From: Basidiobolus meristosporus CBS 931.73
Lineage: Eukaryota; Basidiobolomycota; Basidiobolomycetes; Basidiobolales; Basidiobolaceae
Assembly (NCBI GenBank): GCA_002104905.1
Contig: MCFE01000008.1
Coordinates: 202,173 to 266,172, forward strand
DNA: 64,000 bases
Direction of reading: 5' to 3'
Position 1 is the first letter of the stretch. Each line of letters begins with the position of its first letter. The translations under genes and the position numbers were made by a program. This document shows positions 46,187 to 56,841 of this stretch, piece after piece. The notes beneath the pieces were generated by a model. The model ran no database searches, was not told where the DNA came from, and saw only the letters and a list, made by a program, of their open reading frames with translations.

Positions 46187-49018
46187 GGGCGTTTCTCCGA
46201 CTCCACCCTCATTCCCTCTCTCAGTTTAGCAAAAATCACACATAGTGTTGGCTGAACTTGATCCACAGCCGCATGTGACAAGTACTTTACCATGTTCTGA
46301 GGAACATTTTGAAAGTGTTCCGTGTTATTTTTACCTGACCCTCACTATTGACGAACCTTTAACTTATCCCATCCCTCCCCAGCCTCGCTTTCAATGAATG
46401 CTCCAATACAATGCTAAACATCCTATTTAAGCAACTTCTCCAATCATATGCCATATCCTATTAATATATTCATGATACAGGCTGGCCTGGGCATTGGATG
46501 AACAATCAACAAAATGTACAATTTAAGAAAGTTCTGTTTATCCATCGGCTCTAGATGCTCAAAGTATGGTATCGTTGTTGTTGGTGTTGGTGTTGTTTAC
46601 ATAGACAAGCAGATATGCATCACTTTCCGGAATGCAGATAATCGGCAACCCCAGGTGAAACTCACTCCACTTCCCTTGCCGACGATGACTCTTTATGTGT
46701 GCTTCGTCAAATCAGTGCTATTTATCGACCCAGATATAGGGTTGTTAGGTTACACCTACAACCAACCCACAAAAATGGCCGAGGTTGAGACCATTGGCTC
46801 CATCTAGCCAATGTTGTAAAACTATGTTTCATTCTTCAAACACCCTTAAGCTTGTACCTATCCAATTACCGGCATCATTGAAAATCCCCCTTACAAATAC
46901 GTAGATCGTGTCACCTACCAATTCTGAGATCTCCTTGGGTGAGTTGCGCGAGCCATGTTGCGAAACATGGTTTAGGCACTGAAAACCCCCTCACCAATTG
47001 GATCGACATATCAGGATCCCCTACGGTGCTACCACGTCCCACTCTTGAATTTTTGCTCTACTCTGTCACAAGCTTGTCGGATATGGGGCCTGATTGGGAG
47101 GTTGCACAAACAAGAACCTCCACTGTATGGCAAGCCGGCTTCCCTTCCAATCCATAAAAACCCCCCGCGAAAAGTAGTAAACGGGATGCCCAAGTACTGT
47201 AAAGCAACCTGGCGAGGCCTAGCTCTTGCTTCTACTCTGGCTTGACTTGCAACAACCTTCCGTTTCGCCATTTTTTTGTGACTAGCCATATTTAGACTTA
47301 TCGGAACAAAGCATTTTACAATACTCTGCTTATTCATATGTTAGTGTGATCGAGTGACATCATTTACCCAATCCGAATCTCTTTTCGGGATCAAATGTTT
47401 CCGATTTGGATAAAGGATCGGACACAACATCGGCTTCTATCCTTCAGTGGTTAATCATAAAGCCCATTCATTCAAGTTTAAGCGGCATCAAAGGTGTTTA
47501 TTCCATAGATGGTCTCACATCTATCGTCCATCCCGATAATTTAGCGAAACCTCATTTGTCGGAGCTTAATTATTATGGAAACCGATCAACAGTCCATGGA
47601 CCCACTATGGACTGGCAGTCTCCTCGGTAAATAAGAATGACGAACCACCAAATCCAATCCACACCAGAGGTGTAAAAATTTTCAATCATGGCGCGAATGC
47701 CATTCCATCCATAATCATCATGATTCCCTCAGCGACGTGACCATCAAAGAGTTTTCACGGAGATTCGTGATTAATATCAAGAGATATATCCGAATTTAGC
47801 TAATGTACAGGGTGTACATGTATTATCGTCACCTGTGGACATTTCGCACCTCGGGATGAATGCCTGTTGACGAATATCATTGAATATCCCTTGATCGAGG
47901 CTGATCTCAATTGGTATGAACATACTGCTCTACGTATGCGATATGCTCGACAGTATGGCAGTGCAGAAAATGGTTGAACGAGGTTGCATTCATTGTATAG
48001 GTGAGGAGACTCTGACCACATTGTGGTGAGTATTTCTTAGACATGATGTACCCCGCCCATATTGTGCCTTCTCATGACTAACACAGAAGGTTTACTCGGT
48101 TCCAAGATTTTCATATAGGTGTGTGTGCAAAGATTCGGAGTAGACCTCATCAGGACTCAAAGTTATACCACAACAAAGCATGTGGTCCAGATTTTAGCGA
48201 GGCCATTTGTAAGCGCTTAGCATACTTACTTGAGGACCGCTTGCCCTTGTTATGAAATATGAATTAAGCAACTTGCTTGTCAATGGAAGAAGAGTTCCTC
48301 GTCATGGGCTGATGCTTCCAACTAACACTCAACGAAAACCTTGAAGAAGGTAATTCGTAAGATGAGGACTAGCTGCGGGGCTTTCTATGAACACATTCGG
48401 TACTACAGAATGACTCTTGAGAGAAGATTCTCCACAGAATGGTGTTTGGCACTCATTTATTTTATTTAGTATTGTTTGGTTAATGATGCTAGCGCATATC
48501 TCAGCATTACTGGCGTGTTTGTCGTAGTGTTGATAGATGATGTTTCATTTGTATAAGCTACCCTACTATTAGAGGCAAACTAGCCTTTAGAATCTGAGGC
48601 CCACATGAAATGAGAACATTGGTTGGTTAAATATCATTGAAGGAGAATAGAAAAATCTTATTCGACGAGAAATCCGCTTTCCGTTAGAGAACTGCCTCAA
48701 GGAATGTCAAGTGCTGTGATTTAAGCGGCTTATATCACCAATCATGTGGCTCCTCCAAATCGATCATCTGTAGGTGTATATATTGAGGCTCATTCCACTT
48801 GAGTACCGAATTGAATCAAGTTTATTCTTTTCGTTGCCCCAGTACAGCTTCTTGTATAGTGCTCGATACTTCCCTTCGACATTGTCCAAGCTTCCCGTTT
48901 CATGTACAAACCTCTAAGAAGAACTTCCCCGTGAACACCACCACTACTCTGCCGTTTATTCAATACTTCCTTTGCCCCTTTATACACCTAATATATCATA
49001 TTGTAACGCCTACTCATA
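46187..49018. other. Gene-poor 2.8-kb stretch at the start of the subtelomere
   Basis: No open frame here carries a recognisable domain. Candidate frames at 46514-46807 (+), 47029-47337 (-) and 47406-47630 (+) have composition like non-coding DNA. This marks the change from dense housekeeping genes to sparse subtelomeric sequence. Confidence 0.5.
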
Positions 49019-49486
49019 ATGGGAAATAACACTAGCTCAGAGAAAGGAGCCAATACGTATGCTGCCGGTATAGCCCTGAGAAATGCATCCACCCTAAAGA
49101 GAAGTTCCAGCTCTAGCAGCAGCAATCACTCCAGAAAGCTAGCCGCCAGAGCTGTCCAAGCACAATCTCTCCCACCAGCTGGTAAGCTCTTGTACGACAG
49201 GAAGTACAAAAACAAAAAGAGAAGGAAGAGGTCGCCTCGCCTTAGAGCCGTTGAGCAAGACAGAGCCAACAGAAAACGAAAGGTTATTGAGCTCGAGGTC
49301 ACCGTCTCTGGACAACCCTCCAGAAGGCGAAGATTCTCAGTGTCTTATGGACTGGACAAGATTCACGAGCTCAAGAACCCACCCAGAATTCCTTCCAAGC
49401 TCAGAAGTTCCACCACAAGCACTGACCTGGTGTCACCACTAGATACTGAAGCGGCCATGATGCTTCTTGCGTTGAGCTCTTCTTGA
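49019..49486 (+). CDS. Basic Ser-rich orphan protein with a myristoylation-type N-terminus
   Basis: A single-exon frame of 155 residues. The start MGNNTSSEKG fits the N-myristoylation pattern (Gly2, Ser/Thr at position 6). A poly-Ser tract follows (SSSSSSSNHSRK), then a strongly basic middle (KYKNKKRRKRSPRL, QPSRRRRFSVSYG) that could be a nuclear signal or membrane-binding patch, and an Ala/Leu-rich end. RRRRFS resembles a basophilic kinase site. I do not recognise the family. Coding status rests on the continuous frame and sensible composition only. Confidence 0.5.
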   Translation: MGNNTSSEKGANTYAAGIALRNASTLKRSSSSSSSNHSRKLAARAVQAQSLPPAGKLLYDRKYKNKKRRKRSPRLRAVEQDRANRKRKVIELEVTVSGQPSRRRRFSVSYGLDKIHELKNPPRIPSKLRSSTTSTDLVSPLDTEAAMMLLALSSS

Positions 49487-49572
49487 ACAAACGTAGTATC
49501 CTTTCCTCCAAGAAACCATTACAATAATTGTACATAATAGCCTAGACGGTCGTAGCACTCTTTTTTCCAACA

Positions 49573-49853
49573 TTATGCTTCTCTTCTCCAGGATATCTCA
49601 ATCAACGGGAGTCCACCACTTTGTATAGTTTGAACGACCCCAAGATACCGCCAAGCGACAGTTCTAGATTGGTCAATTTTTACAAACCCTTTTTTTCGTG
49701 AAGGCATCCCTTTGTATGGGTCGGTTGTTTCCCATCCTTCCCCGTCCTTCTTTACTGGAGCCCATTTAATATCCTTGAAATACGAATAAAAACCCACAAA
49801 CATGCAAATATTCCTACTCCAGCAAGCACATTCACCCACGCATCCTCGGCCAT
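49573..49853 (-). pseudogene. Possible small single-pass membrane protein, frame-broken
   Basis: From a start at 49853 the frame reads MAEDAWVNVLAGVGIFACLW and continues as a hydrophobic helix, then stops after 33 codons. In the neighbouring frame a coherent polar tail (DIKWAPVKKDGEGWETTDPY) begins at the same place. A one-base loss near 49783-49790 would join them into a short N-out membrane protein. No family is recognised and the joining is speculative. Confidence 0.25.
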
Positions 49854-50914
49854 GATTAGACCAACCGCATGCCCAGTGACTACGTATTGTAAGAGTAGCG
49901 AAACGAAGGTGTTTTCAAGGCATTTTTTTCACCCTCAAACGATGGTTTAAAGTTAGAACCATAGTATGGGCTCATATTTGGACGATGTTGATACGAATTA
50001 CCAAATCTGGAGCAACCGTGAAAAGGACCTCTTTTCTGGAATCCGATAAACACCCCATAAAAAAGCTGGACGGCGAAAAAGAAGTCAACAGCAAGCGAAG
50101 AAACCCTTGGAAGCTATGGTCACTGAGATATCCTGTGACGGGTGTGTTCTAGTTACCCAGTTACACCACCATAGTTGGCCATCTTGATGAAAAATCCTTA
50201 GATGGTTCATTATAATGTAATATCCCACTCATAGTAGTTCAACTCTCATCTAGCGAATACTGGTGGAAGCGGATGGGGGTGAAGATGGGCCAGGTTTGGG
50301 TTAGGGTTGAATGAACCAAATCGGTAGAAGCGGCGAAAAAGAGTACCTGTGTGAGTGTAGATGCCTAATAAGTCAATGATATCTTATTCCAAAGTAAAAA
50401 AGGAAAACCGCATTTTCGGAATTCGCTTTTGGGAATCTAGGCTATAGGTGGATGTAATTATGTGGGATATGTGGGATATGTGCGTAATCAATATTCGACT
50501 ATACACTTGCTTATTCTGGTGTCGATGAGCATGATTGGTTTTAGGGTTAGGGATGCTGTATAAGAAGCTGTATAGAAAGTTCCGAGCCGTCTATGTTCTT
50601 ATCACATACTGACTAATTTTTGCTCTGATCCCCATTCATGTTTCAATGCGCATTTATGCCAATCGGTACTCTCTTGGGTGTTTATTTAGAGCCCAAGTCA
50701 TCGTACAACCTCACGTTTCAATTTGAAAGCCAATTATGGTCCATCAAGTGGGATCTTGACTCAGCAACTGTTGAAAATGATGATGAAGCCGGTTGGAAAG
50801 CCCTGGTGGTCTATGGAATGATGCCAAGTGTTCACCCCGCTGTTAACGTAATGCCATGATGCCTCAAAAGGATATAAATACAAGCCCAATGTTAGTGTTG
50901 GTCATTGAATCCGA
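49854..50914. other. Intergenic region with telomere-like motifs
   Basis: About 1 kb with no convincing gene. It contains GGGTTAGGGTT at about 50298-50308 and TTTTAGGGTTAGGG at about 50539-50552 (see findings), and the promoter of the next gene. The frame 50638-50859 has no recognisable domain. Confidence 0.45.
50873..50880 (+). promoter_or_regulatory. TATA box of the acyl-CoA ligase gene
   Basis: TATAAATA lies 42 bases upstream of the start codon at 50915. Confidence 0.6.
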
Positions 50915-52537
50915 ATGATCCACTTGTCAACGCTGCCAGCTGTAGAGATTCCAGCTGTAGACATATTCACTTACATATTCGAGCTCGACCCGGATCCCTC
51001 TTCTGATGCTACGGTGATTGTATATGGGCCTACTGGAAAGGCGTACACTCTTAAGGAGATCAAGTCCAATTCTTTGGCTTTCGCCAGTGGGATCGCAAAA
51101 AATTATAACTTTCAACGTGGTGATGTCCTTTGCATCTTTGCTCCAAATGCCGCTGAATATTCTACTATTTGTTTTGGGACACTTGCTGCAGGCGGCGCAG
51201 TAACAACTGCTAATCCTTCGTACACACCTGATGAATTTGCCTATCAGCTGGAGCAAACAAGTCCGAAAATCATCGTCTCGCATTCTACACTCGTCCCAAT
51301 CGTGGAAAAAGCTATGAAACTGTCAAAGTCCGAGAGTCACATAGTTACACTTGATTCCAAGACGGACAGGGCTATCCCTTCCATCTTTGATTTGATGATT
51401 GACCACGCAGGATTTGAGAGAGTCGTGGTTGAGCCCAGCAAGTTGAATACTACCGTTGCTTATATATGCTACTCTTCAGGCACCTCTGGAAACCCTAAAG
51501 GAGTGCTGCTCTCTCATAGCAATATTGTATCCAACATACAACAGCACAGGGACATCGCATTCGGGAAGGAAAAGGAAATCATCATCGGTGCATTGCCATT
51601 CTATCACCTTTATGGGCTCATCTGCATCTTGCACACCCCATTAAAGCGACGGGATGAAGTGATTGTAATGGCAAAGTTTGACTTCATTGAGTTTCTCGCA
51701 CTGGTTCAACATCACAAAATCACCACCGGAATCATTGTGCCCCCGATTGCATTGGAATTGGTGAAGAATCCTCGAGTAAAAGAGTTTGATGTGTCATCTC
51801 TGCGGCGGTTCATTTCTGGTGCTGCTCCATTAGATGTCAAACTTAGCAAAGCCTTATCAGCCGCCATGAACAATGCAACAATAAAGCAAGGATATGGAAT
51901 GACTGAAACTTCGCCCGTAAGTGTTATGAGTCCCAATCATAACCACGTGCACGGGTCAGCAGGGATGCTTGTTCCTAATCAAGAAGCAAAAATCGTTAGT
52001 CCGGATGGCAAGGAGCTCGGGCCCAACGAAGAAGGAGAACTGTGGATTCGTGGTCCTAATGTTATGCTTGGTTATCTTGGAAATCCCAAGGCCACCAGGG
52101 AAATCATCGACAATGAGGGATTCATTCATACTGGCGATGTTGGTAAAGTTGACGAGTATGGGAATTTCTATATAACCGACAGAATTAAAGAGTTGATCAA
52201 GTACAAGGGCTTTCAAGTAGCACCAGCCGAATTGGAAGCCATTCTAATTACACACCATCTAGTCCTCGATGCTGGTGTTATCCCAAGATTAGATGCTGAC
52301 CATGCTACCGAAGTTCCCAAAGCATTTGTAGTTTTGGTCCCTGGAGTTGAAGCAACCGATTCATTGAAGAACGAACTGATTACATATGTAAACTCTAGGG
52401 TTTCCAATCATAAAAAGCTACGTGGTGGTATTGACTTTCTGCGGGAAATCCCTAAAAGTGCTGCTGGGAAAATTCAGCGCAGAATCATGAGAGAGTGGCA
52501 ACGTTCTAATGATGCCAAGCGTAAAGCGAAATTATAA
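50915..52537 (+). CDS. Peroxisomal AMP-forming acyl-CoA ligase (4-coumarate-CoA ligase-like)
   Basis: One intronless frame of 540 residues, the family length. The adenylate-forming motifs are all present: A3 YSSGTSGNPKG, A5 QGYGMTE, A7 HTGDVGKVDEYGNFYI, A8 DRIKELIKYKGFQVAPAELE and the catalytic lysine in A10 KSAAGKIQRR. It ends RKAKL; the last three residues AKL form a peroxisomal targeting signal type 1. The closest architecture is 4CL/firefly-luciferase-like ligases of fungi and plants that activate medium-chain or aromatic acids in peroxisomes. The substrate cannot be read from the sequence. Lack of introns contrasts with most genes here and could reflect transfer or retroposition, which is inference. 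Confidence 0.9.
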   Translation: MIHLSTLPAVEIPAVDIFTYIFELDPDPSSDATVIVYGPTGKAYTLKEIKSNSLAFASGIAKNYNFQRGDVLCIFAPNAAEYSTICFGTLAAGGAVTTANPSYTPDEFAYQLEQTSPKIIVSHSTLVPIVEKAMKLSKSESHIVTLDSKTDRAIPSIFDLMIDHAGFERVVVEPSKLNTTVAYICYSSGTSGNPKGVLLSHSNIVSNIQQHRDIAFGKEKEIIIGALPFYHLYGLICILHTPLKRRDEVIVMAKFDFIEFLALVQHHKITTGIIVPPIALELVKNPRVKEFDVSSLRRFISGAAPLDVKLSKALSAAMNNATIKQGYGMTETSPVSVMSPNHNHVHGSAGMLVPNQEAKIVSPDGKELGPNEEGELWIRGPNVMLGYLGNPKATREIIDNEGFIHTGDVGKVDEYGNFYITDRIKELIKYKGFQVAPAELEAILITHHLVLDAGVIPRLDADHATEVPKAFVVLVPGVEATDSLKNELITYVNSRVSNHKKLRGGIDFLREIPKSAAGKIQRRIMREWQRSNDAKRKAKL

Positions 52538-53519
52538 AAATCACTTCAACGTTGGAACACTATCCTATATTGTGAAACGGCAAGATGATACTTGAAGTTG
52601 CTGAATAAGAAACAAGTCTACATCATGATACTAGTCCAAGTATGATAGGAGTGGAGTAACGGATAGGAGTGGGAAGGTAAACGGAATCCTAGGAGTGGTC
52701 TTATAAGACTCTGGAAGTGCCGAAAACTGAAGTGTTGCTAAGTAGCATTGTACATGTAAAGTGGAACGTTCATACTTTTGAACAAGCCCTGGTACATCAT
52801 GCCTGTGATGGAGTACTAAGAAATTCCGTGTGGCGCAGACTTCGAAATATCGAGCATTTTACTACTAATAGTAGAGTTGGTGAATTTTGTGATCATCAGA
52901 AAAAAGTGGATTTTAATTTGTTGAGTAATATTGAAATGTGAAATGATACAATTCTAAAGCAAGTCCACATTAGTCGCTAACAACCCTATCATGATACAAA
53001 GTAATTATGAAGAATACTAGATACTTTAGACCTGATATATCACATATATAACCAGATTAAAGCAGTATTCTCTAATTACTACATTTCTCGGCACCTGTCT
53101 CACCTTACTACCAAACCATCAGCCCAAAAGATCTCAAACATAGGATTTTTGTGCAAAGAAGCTACAAATGAAAGGTACACTTTCTCTGAATGTTCCAAAT
53201 CACTTCCATGCTCCCTCTTCTGCGTACTTGGCTATTTTTGACCAGCTCATAGCATACGGCTAGTTTCACCCTCTTGCTGTTACAAAAGACAAACCAATCT
53301 CATTGATATTCAGTGTATGATGCTTTAATGCTGTGGATCATTCGTGAGTGGAACAGGAAGGGTGGATTGAGGCGATTGATGTGATGCGTGCTACGGTGAA
53401 AATAAAAGCGAATGCGGGTTTAGATCGGATCCCCTACCTGCAGGGGATTTACCAGCTGTCAATTCCCCTTACTTGGTAATGGCCGTTAGCCAGTTAAGGG
53501 ACAACTTGCGGTTTGAAGA
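52538..53519. other. Convergent spacer without genes
   Basis: About 980 AT-rich bases between the ligase stop and the rhodanese stop. It contains a short inverted repeat around 53426-53452 (GGATCCCCTACCTGCAGGGGATTT), which could be a hairpin. No coding frame stands out. Confidence 0.45.
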
Positions 53520-53912
53520 TCATGCCTTCGCTGGTAGTCTGGAAGAAAATTCGATCCAACTTCCAGGGTAGTTGAGAACCGACACAAACCCTGCCTCCAG
53601 CAACTTCTGGTGGGCCAGGGCACTTCGACGCCCCGAACGACACGTGAGGACAATCTTGGAGTGGGGCTTCGGTTGTTCGAACTGGTAGGTTTGGAAGAAA
53701 TCCTCAGCAGGTAGGTGGACGGTATTCTCTAGCTCATCCAAGGGTAGATTCACAGAGGTTGGGATACTCCCTTGCAGGAATTCCTCTTTCCCCCGAACAT
53801 CGATCAGGGTGACGTCTCGTGCTTCTGGGGGGTAGGCGATGAGTCTTTGAACCTCGTCGTAGGATACTTCATTGCCCTCTGCGGGCCAGAGGAATTTTGG
53901 AGGGGCGGTCAT
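53520..53912 (-). CDS. Single-domain rhodanese (thiosulfate sulfurtransferase type)
   Basis: One exon of 130 residues covering one rhodanese domain. It shows VSYDEVQRLI, VTLIDVRGKEEFLQGSIPTSVNLP (centre IDVRGKEEFLQGSIP) and the active-site loop LTCRSGRRSALAHQKLLEAGF with the catalytic cysteine in CRSGRRS. The end has LNYPGSWIEF. Such proteins move sulfane sulfur to cyanide or thiols; the six-residue loop size fits the sulfurtransferase group rather than Cdc25 phosphatases. No targeting signal is evident. Confidence 0.9.
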   Translation of the reverse strand: MTAPPKFLWPAEGNEVSYDEVQRLIAYPPEARDVTLIDVRGKEEFLQGSIPTSVNLPLDELENTVHLPAEDFFQTYQFEQPKPHSKIVLTCRSGRRSALAHQKLLEAGFVSVLNYPGSWIEFSSRLPAKA

Positions 53913-54644
53913 CTAATGATATTGAGTGAAAGGCGAGGGAATGTTATTGAAATTTATAGAAGCAATGGTCTATACATCTCCCTAATCACGCAATTTCTTT
54001 CTCAAATTACTGAATCTCAGCCTTGAATAGGGCTGCTATGTGCCAATCTATATACCAATCTACTTAGCTCTTCCCCAGGTGAGGTGAATTCGTCCCTCTG
54101 TTAATCTAGATACTGATCTGGGTTGATCAACTTGAACTAGTTGTACCAATCTTGATTAACATGGTGCTGTAGTTGAACAACGAGTTGGATCAAGATAAAG
54201 TGTACTCTAATTCACGTTGCTGGTACTAGGTTGTGGTTTCCTTTCCCTAGAGGTTTATGAATCCCGCATAGGTCCACAGTTGTAAAGAGAGTTGCCAATT
54301 CTAGATTGTGATCATTCAGCTGTTATGTAGTGGCGAACGATCAATATTTGTCTTCTGCCATGTTTATGTACCTGGACTTCCCAAAGCATTATGCGATTCC
54401 CTGGAGATGATCAGATTTGCACTAAAGATGAATCGAAATATCCCATTATGTCCATGCATCATATCTTTACTCTGATAGTTGGATTATTTGGTAGATATGG
54501 TTAAATTGAATAGTAGATGAGGGCATAGATTGTGTGATTGGTGCAACAGGATGACGCAATAAATCTACGATCGACCATTCATCTTATAAAAGTAATGTCT
54601 GCTGGAGATGAAGGTACATACACACATTATACATCGCGTTTAAC
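53913..54644. other. Divergent promoter region, rhodanese (-) and metallothionein (+)
   Basis: About 730 AT-rich bases between divergent starts. It contains the metallothionein TATA element near its right end. No gene is seen. Confidence 0.45.
54585..54591 (+). promoter_or_regulatory. TATA box of the metallothionein gene
   Basis: TATAAAA lies 60 bases upstream of the start codon at 54645. Confidence 0.6.
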
Positions 54645-54955
54645 ATGGCATCCCAACAAACCGTCAAGATCTGCTGCTGTGGCGAGAACTGCCAATGCGA
54701 ACAATGCCAATGCCGGAAGGTTGAGGTGAAGGCCACCTGCGCTTGCAAAGACAACTGTACCTGTGAGAAATGCGAGTGCGCCAAGACCGTAGAGGTACCA
54801 AGTTGCGAGTGCAAGGGTGGCTGCAAGTGCGTCAAATGCCAAGGAAAGGAGCAAGCTGGATGTAACTGTGGCGAAAATGCAAATGTGACACAGTGTGCAA
54901 GTGCTGTTGCGGTGACAATTGCCAGTGCACCAAATGTCAACCATTAAATGTTTAG
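54645..54955 (+). CDS. Metallothionein-like Cys-rich protein, frame-broken near its end
   Basis: The frame begins MASQQTVKICCCGENCQCEQ and continues with CxC and CxxC clusters (CACKDNCTCEKCECAK, CECKGGCKCVKC, CNCGE). Three to four similar modules of about 25 residues are separated by short polar linkers (KVEVKAT, KTVEVPS). At about 54874-54877 (AAAA) the frame loses its cysteines. One base over, the pattern resumes as KCKCDTVCKCCCGDNCQCTK and stops at 54953-54955. One missing A restores a longer protein whose last module repeats the first (CCCGENCQC versus CCCGDNCQC). The unbroken frame ends at 54947. The protein should bind copper, zinc or cadmium in the cytosol. Confidence 0.8.
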
Positions 54956-55570
54956 TACGTGAACATTCTGAGCAACCTCCAAACACTCCTCTAAACTTTG
55001 CCATTTCGATATAAACAATAAACATACTTGTTCGTGTGACTGGTGATCAGTCGAATGTGATATGAGCTAATAGCTTCGGTAGCGATCATCTCCAGTGGCT
55101 AAATTCACGCAAAGCAAGATCTTGTATCACCTAGGGAAATCAATTGTATTTCAGTTAGATTACGCTCGTTACCTCGCAACAAAGTACACCATGACAGATT
55201 CTTTATGTATGAGTGCTTGTTTAGGAGAAGCATGCAAAGCACCACCAAATATTCCTCAATCAGCATTCAGCTGCATTTGGGTTGCAGTTGATTCAATCAT
55301 CAGCTCGTGATGAACTTGGAAAATGAACCTTATAAGTTTCTAATGCTAGTCTGTGCCTAATACTAGCTCTACCTCCAGGATTGGGGGGGGCTGCTTTCCA
55401 AATCGGCTTCTTTTTTGACTGCTGGATATCAACAAAATATTTCTACTTACAGGCAGATCACAATGTGGTGCTAGTAAGCAATCATTCACATGGAGTATTT
55501 GCTTGGCGTTGAAGAGTATGATTTATTGATGGTTATTAAATTATGTATATGAATATAAATTGGTTTGGGT
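54956..55570. other. Spacer between metallothionein and the minus-strand small heat-shock locus
   Basis: About 615 AT-rich bases holding both 3' ends. A frame at 55095-55310 has no recognisable domain. Confidence 0.4.
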
Positions 55571-56066
55571 TTAATAATTAATTGTGATTTTCTTGACCTG
55601 GGTTGGCTCAGAAACTGGCTTGGGTATATCGATGATCAAGACACCATTTTTGTAGTTTGCCTTGATACCTTCAACATCAATATGTCCTGGGAACTTGATC
55701 CTTCTTTCGAAGCTAGTGAATATGCGCTCTTTGGTCCAGTACTTGTTATCCTCGACAGGGATGACGCTTTGTGCACCCTCATTTTTGCCCTCCGAGCTGA
55801 CTTCTTCGGTTTCGCCTTCAAGATCAACGTGTCATCGCTGTCAAACTCAATGTCGATCTTGCGTTTAGGAAATCCGGGTAGTTGAGCTTCCACAACGTAT
55901 CCAGAGTGGTTTCGGTAAGGTCAATCGCGGGAGAGAAGGCGGTCTGAATTGCTCGGAAAAAGGAGCAAACGCAGCCCGATTGCGAGTGGCAGGGGCCAAA
56001 GACTCTTGCATCATCTCATGTATAACTTGGAGTTGTATACGATCCGAAAGGATTGCCTTCAAACAT
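55571..56066 (-). pseudogene. Small heat-shock protein (HSP20/alpha-crystallin), frame-broken
   Basis: From a start at 56066 (MFEGNPFGSY) to a stop at 55571-55573 every part of an HSP20 protein is present, but in different frames. The pieces in order are EMMQESLAPATRNRAAFAPF, RAIQTAFSPAIDLTET, SGYVVEAQLPGFPKRKIDIE, and GETEEVSSEGKN leading to YWTKERIFTSFERRIKFPG and NGVLIIDIPKP, ending KKITINY. Shifts lie near 56015-56020, 55956-55961 (a T5 run on the minus strand), 55906-55912 and 55814-55820. Each is explained by one missing base. The C-terminal half of the alpha-crystallin domain is undamaged. It is either a recent pseudogene or a gene in a poorly polished part of the assembly. Confidence 0.8.
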
Positions 56067-56454
56067 CGTCACTTAAGGATTTTCATAGCTGCGATTGTGA
56101 CTTGATATTTCTCGTATATTCTCGAAAAGTCAACAATGTTACTAAACTTAAAATTGTATTGATTCCATTGTGAGATATACTGATCCTGAAACTCACCGCA
56201 ATTAGATTTTCCAGAAACTTCAAGTTGGATTGGTAATGTATGTGACTTGTGGCATTCACGAGTGGCTCATTGGATAAATATTGCTATATGATATGAGAGC
56301 CTGATGGAAGTTATAAGGTGGTTTACATAAAAAAGTAAAAAGACTCAACAAAAGTCTCGACCAAAACGAACGTGCTTCCCGAGCTTCGTCAAGTTCTTGC
56401 AATGATAGGAGAGCCTTTAGCCATTGCAAACATGTGTCTCTCTTTCTGAGGCTT

Positions 56455-56841
56455 TGACTTTCGCCACTTCACCAGCCATCGACCACCCTGAAGCCAACAC
56501 TGGGTATGGTTTTGAGGGCAATCTCCCCCGGAATTCCTATGGCTGGGATAGATATTGAGTTTGCAGACAATAAGTTAGTCCTCAAGAGTAGTATTGATTT
56601 GGCTTAAACAGGCCATGATGCTGAGAAGCAGGCAGATAAGAGTGACGAGCATGATGTCGTATTGAGTGAAAACAAAAAGTACTGGTCCCGGGAACGGACA
56701 CCGGCCTATTCGAGAGAAGAGTCCGATTCCCCGGGCGGGTGGATGCAGACAATGCTAAGGCGAGTTACCAAAATGGGGGAGCTCACTATTCGTATCCCCA
56801 AACAAGAAAGCGAACAAACCCGACAAATTAGTGTTAATTAG
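56455..56841 (+). pseudogene. Second small heat-shock protein (HSP20) remnant
   Basis: On the plus strand, facing away from the first HSP20 locus, fragments in three frames line up with the same domain: SPAIDHPEANTGYGFEGNLP, then PGIPMAGIDIEFADNKLVLK, then a YWSRERT segment, FERRVRFPGRVDADNAKASY, and after a one-base surplus in a G run (about 56771-56776) GELTIRIPKQES ending RQISVN with a stop at 56839-56841. At least three disruptions, including both gains and losses, plus an in-frame stop (about 56606) make it a likely pseudogene. With the minus-strand copy it forms a divergent HSP20 pair. Confidence 0.7.

Noticed and set aside
46949-46968. Perfect hairpin CCATGTT-GCGA-AACATGG, and a similar GTGTT-GCGA-AACAC near 42418
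   Set aside because: Short stems of this size are expected by chance and nothing else links the two; the second is at an exon edge of exportin-7.
46514-47337. Open frames after exportin-7, including a basic minus-strand frame (MASHKKMAKRK)
   Set aside because: No domain, unusual composition and no supporting signals. They are probably chance.
53426-53452. Inverted repeat at the 3' side of the rhodanese gene as a terminator
   Set aside because: Bacterial-type hairpin terminators do not apply to a fungal gene, and no other function is evident.
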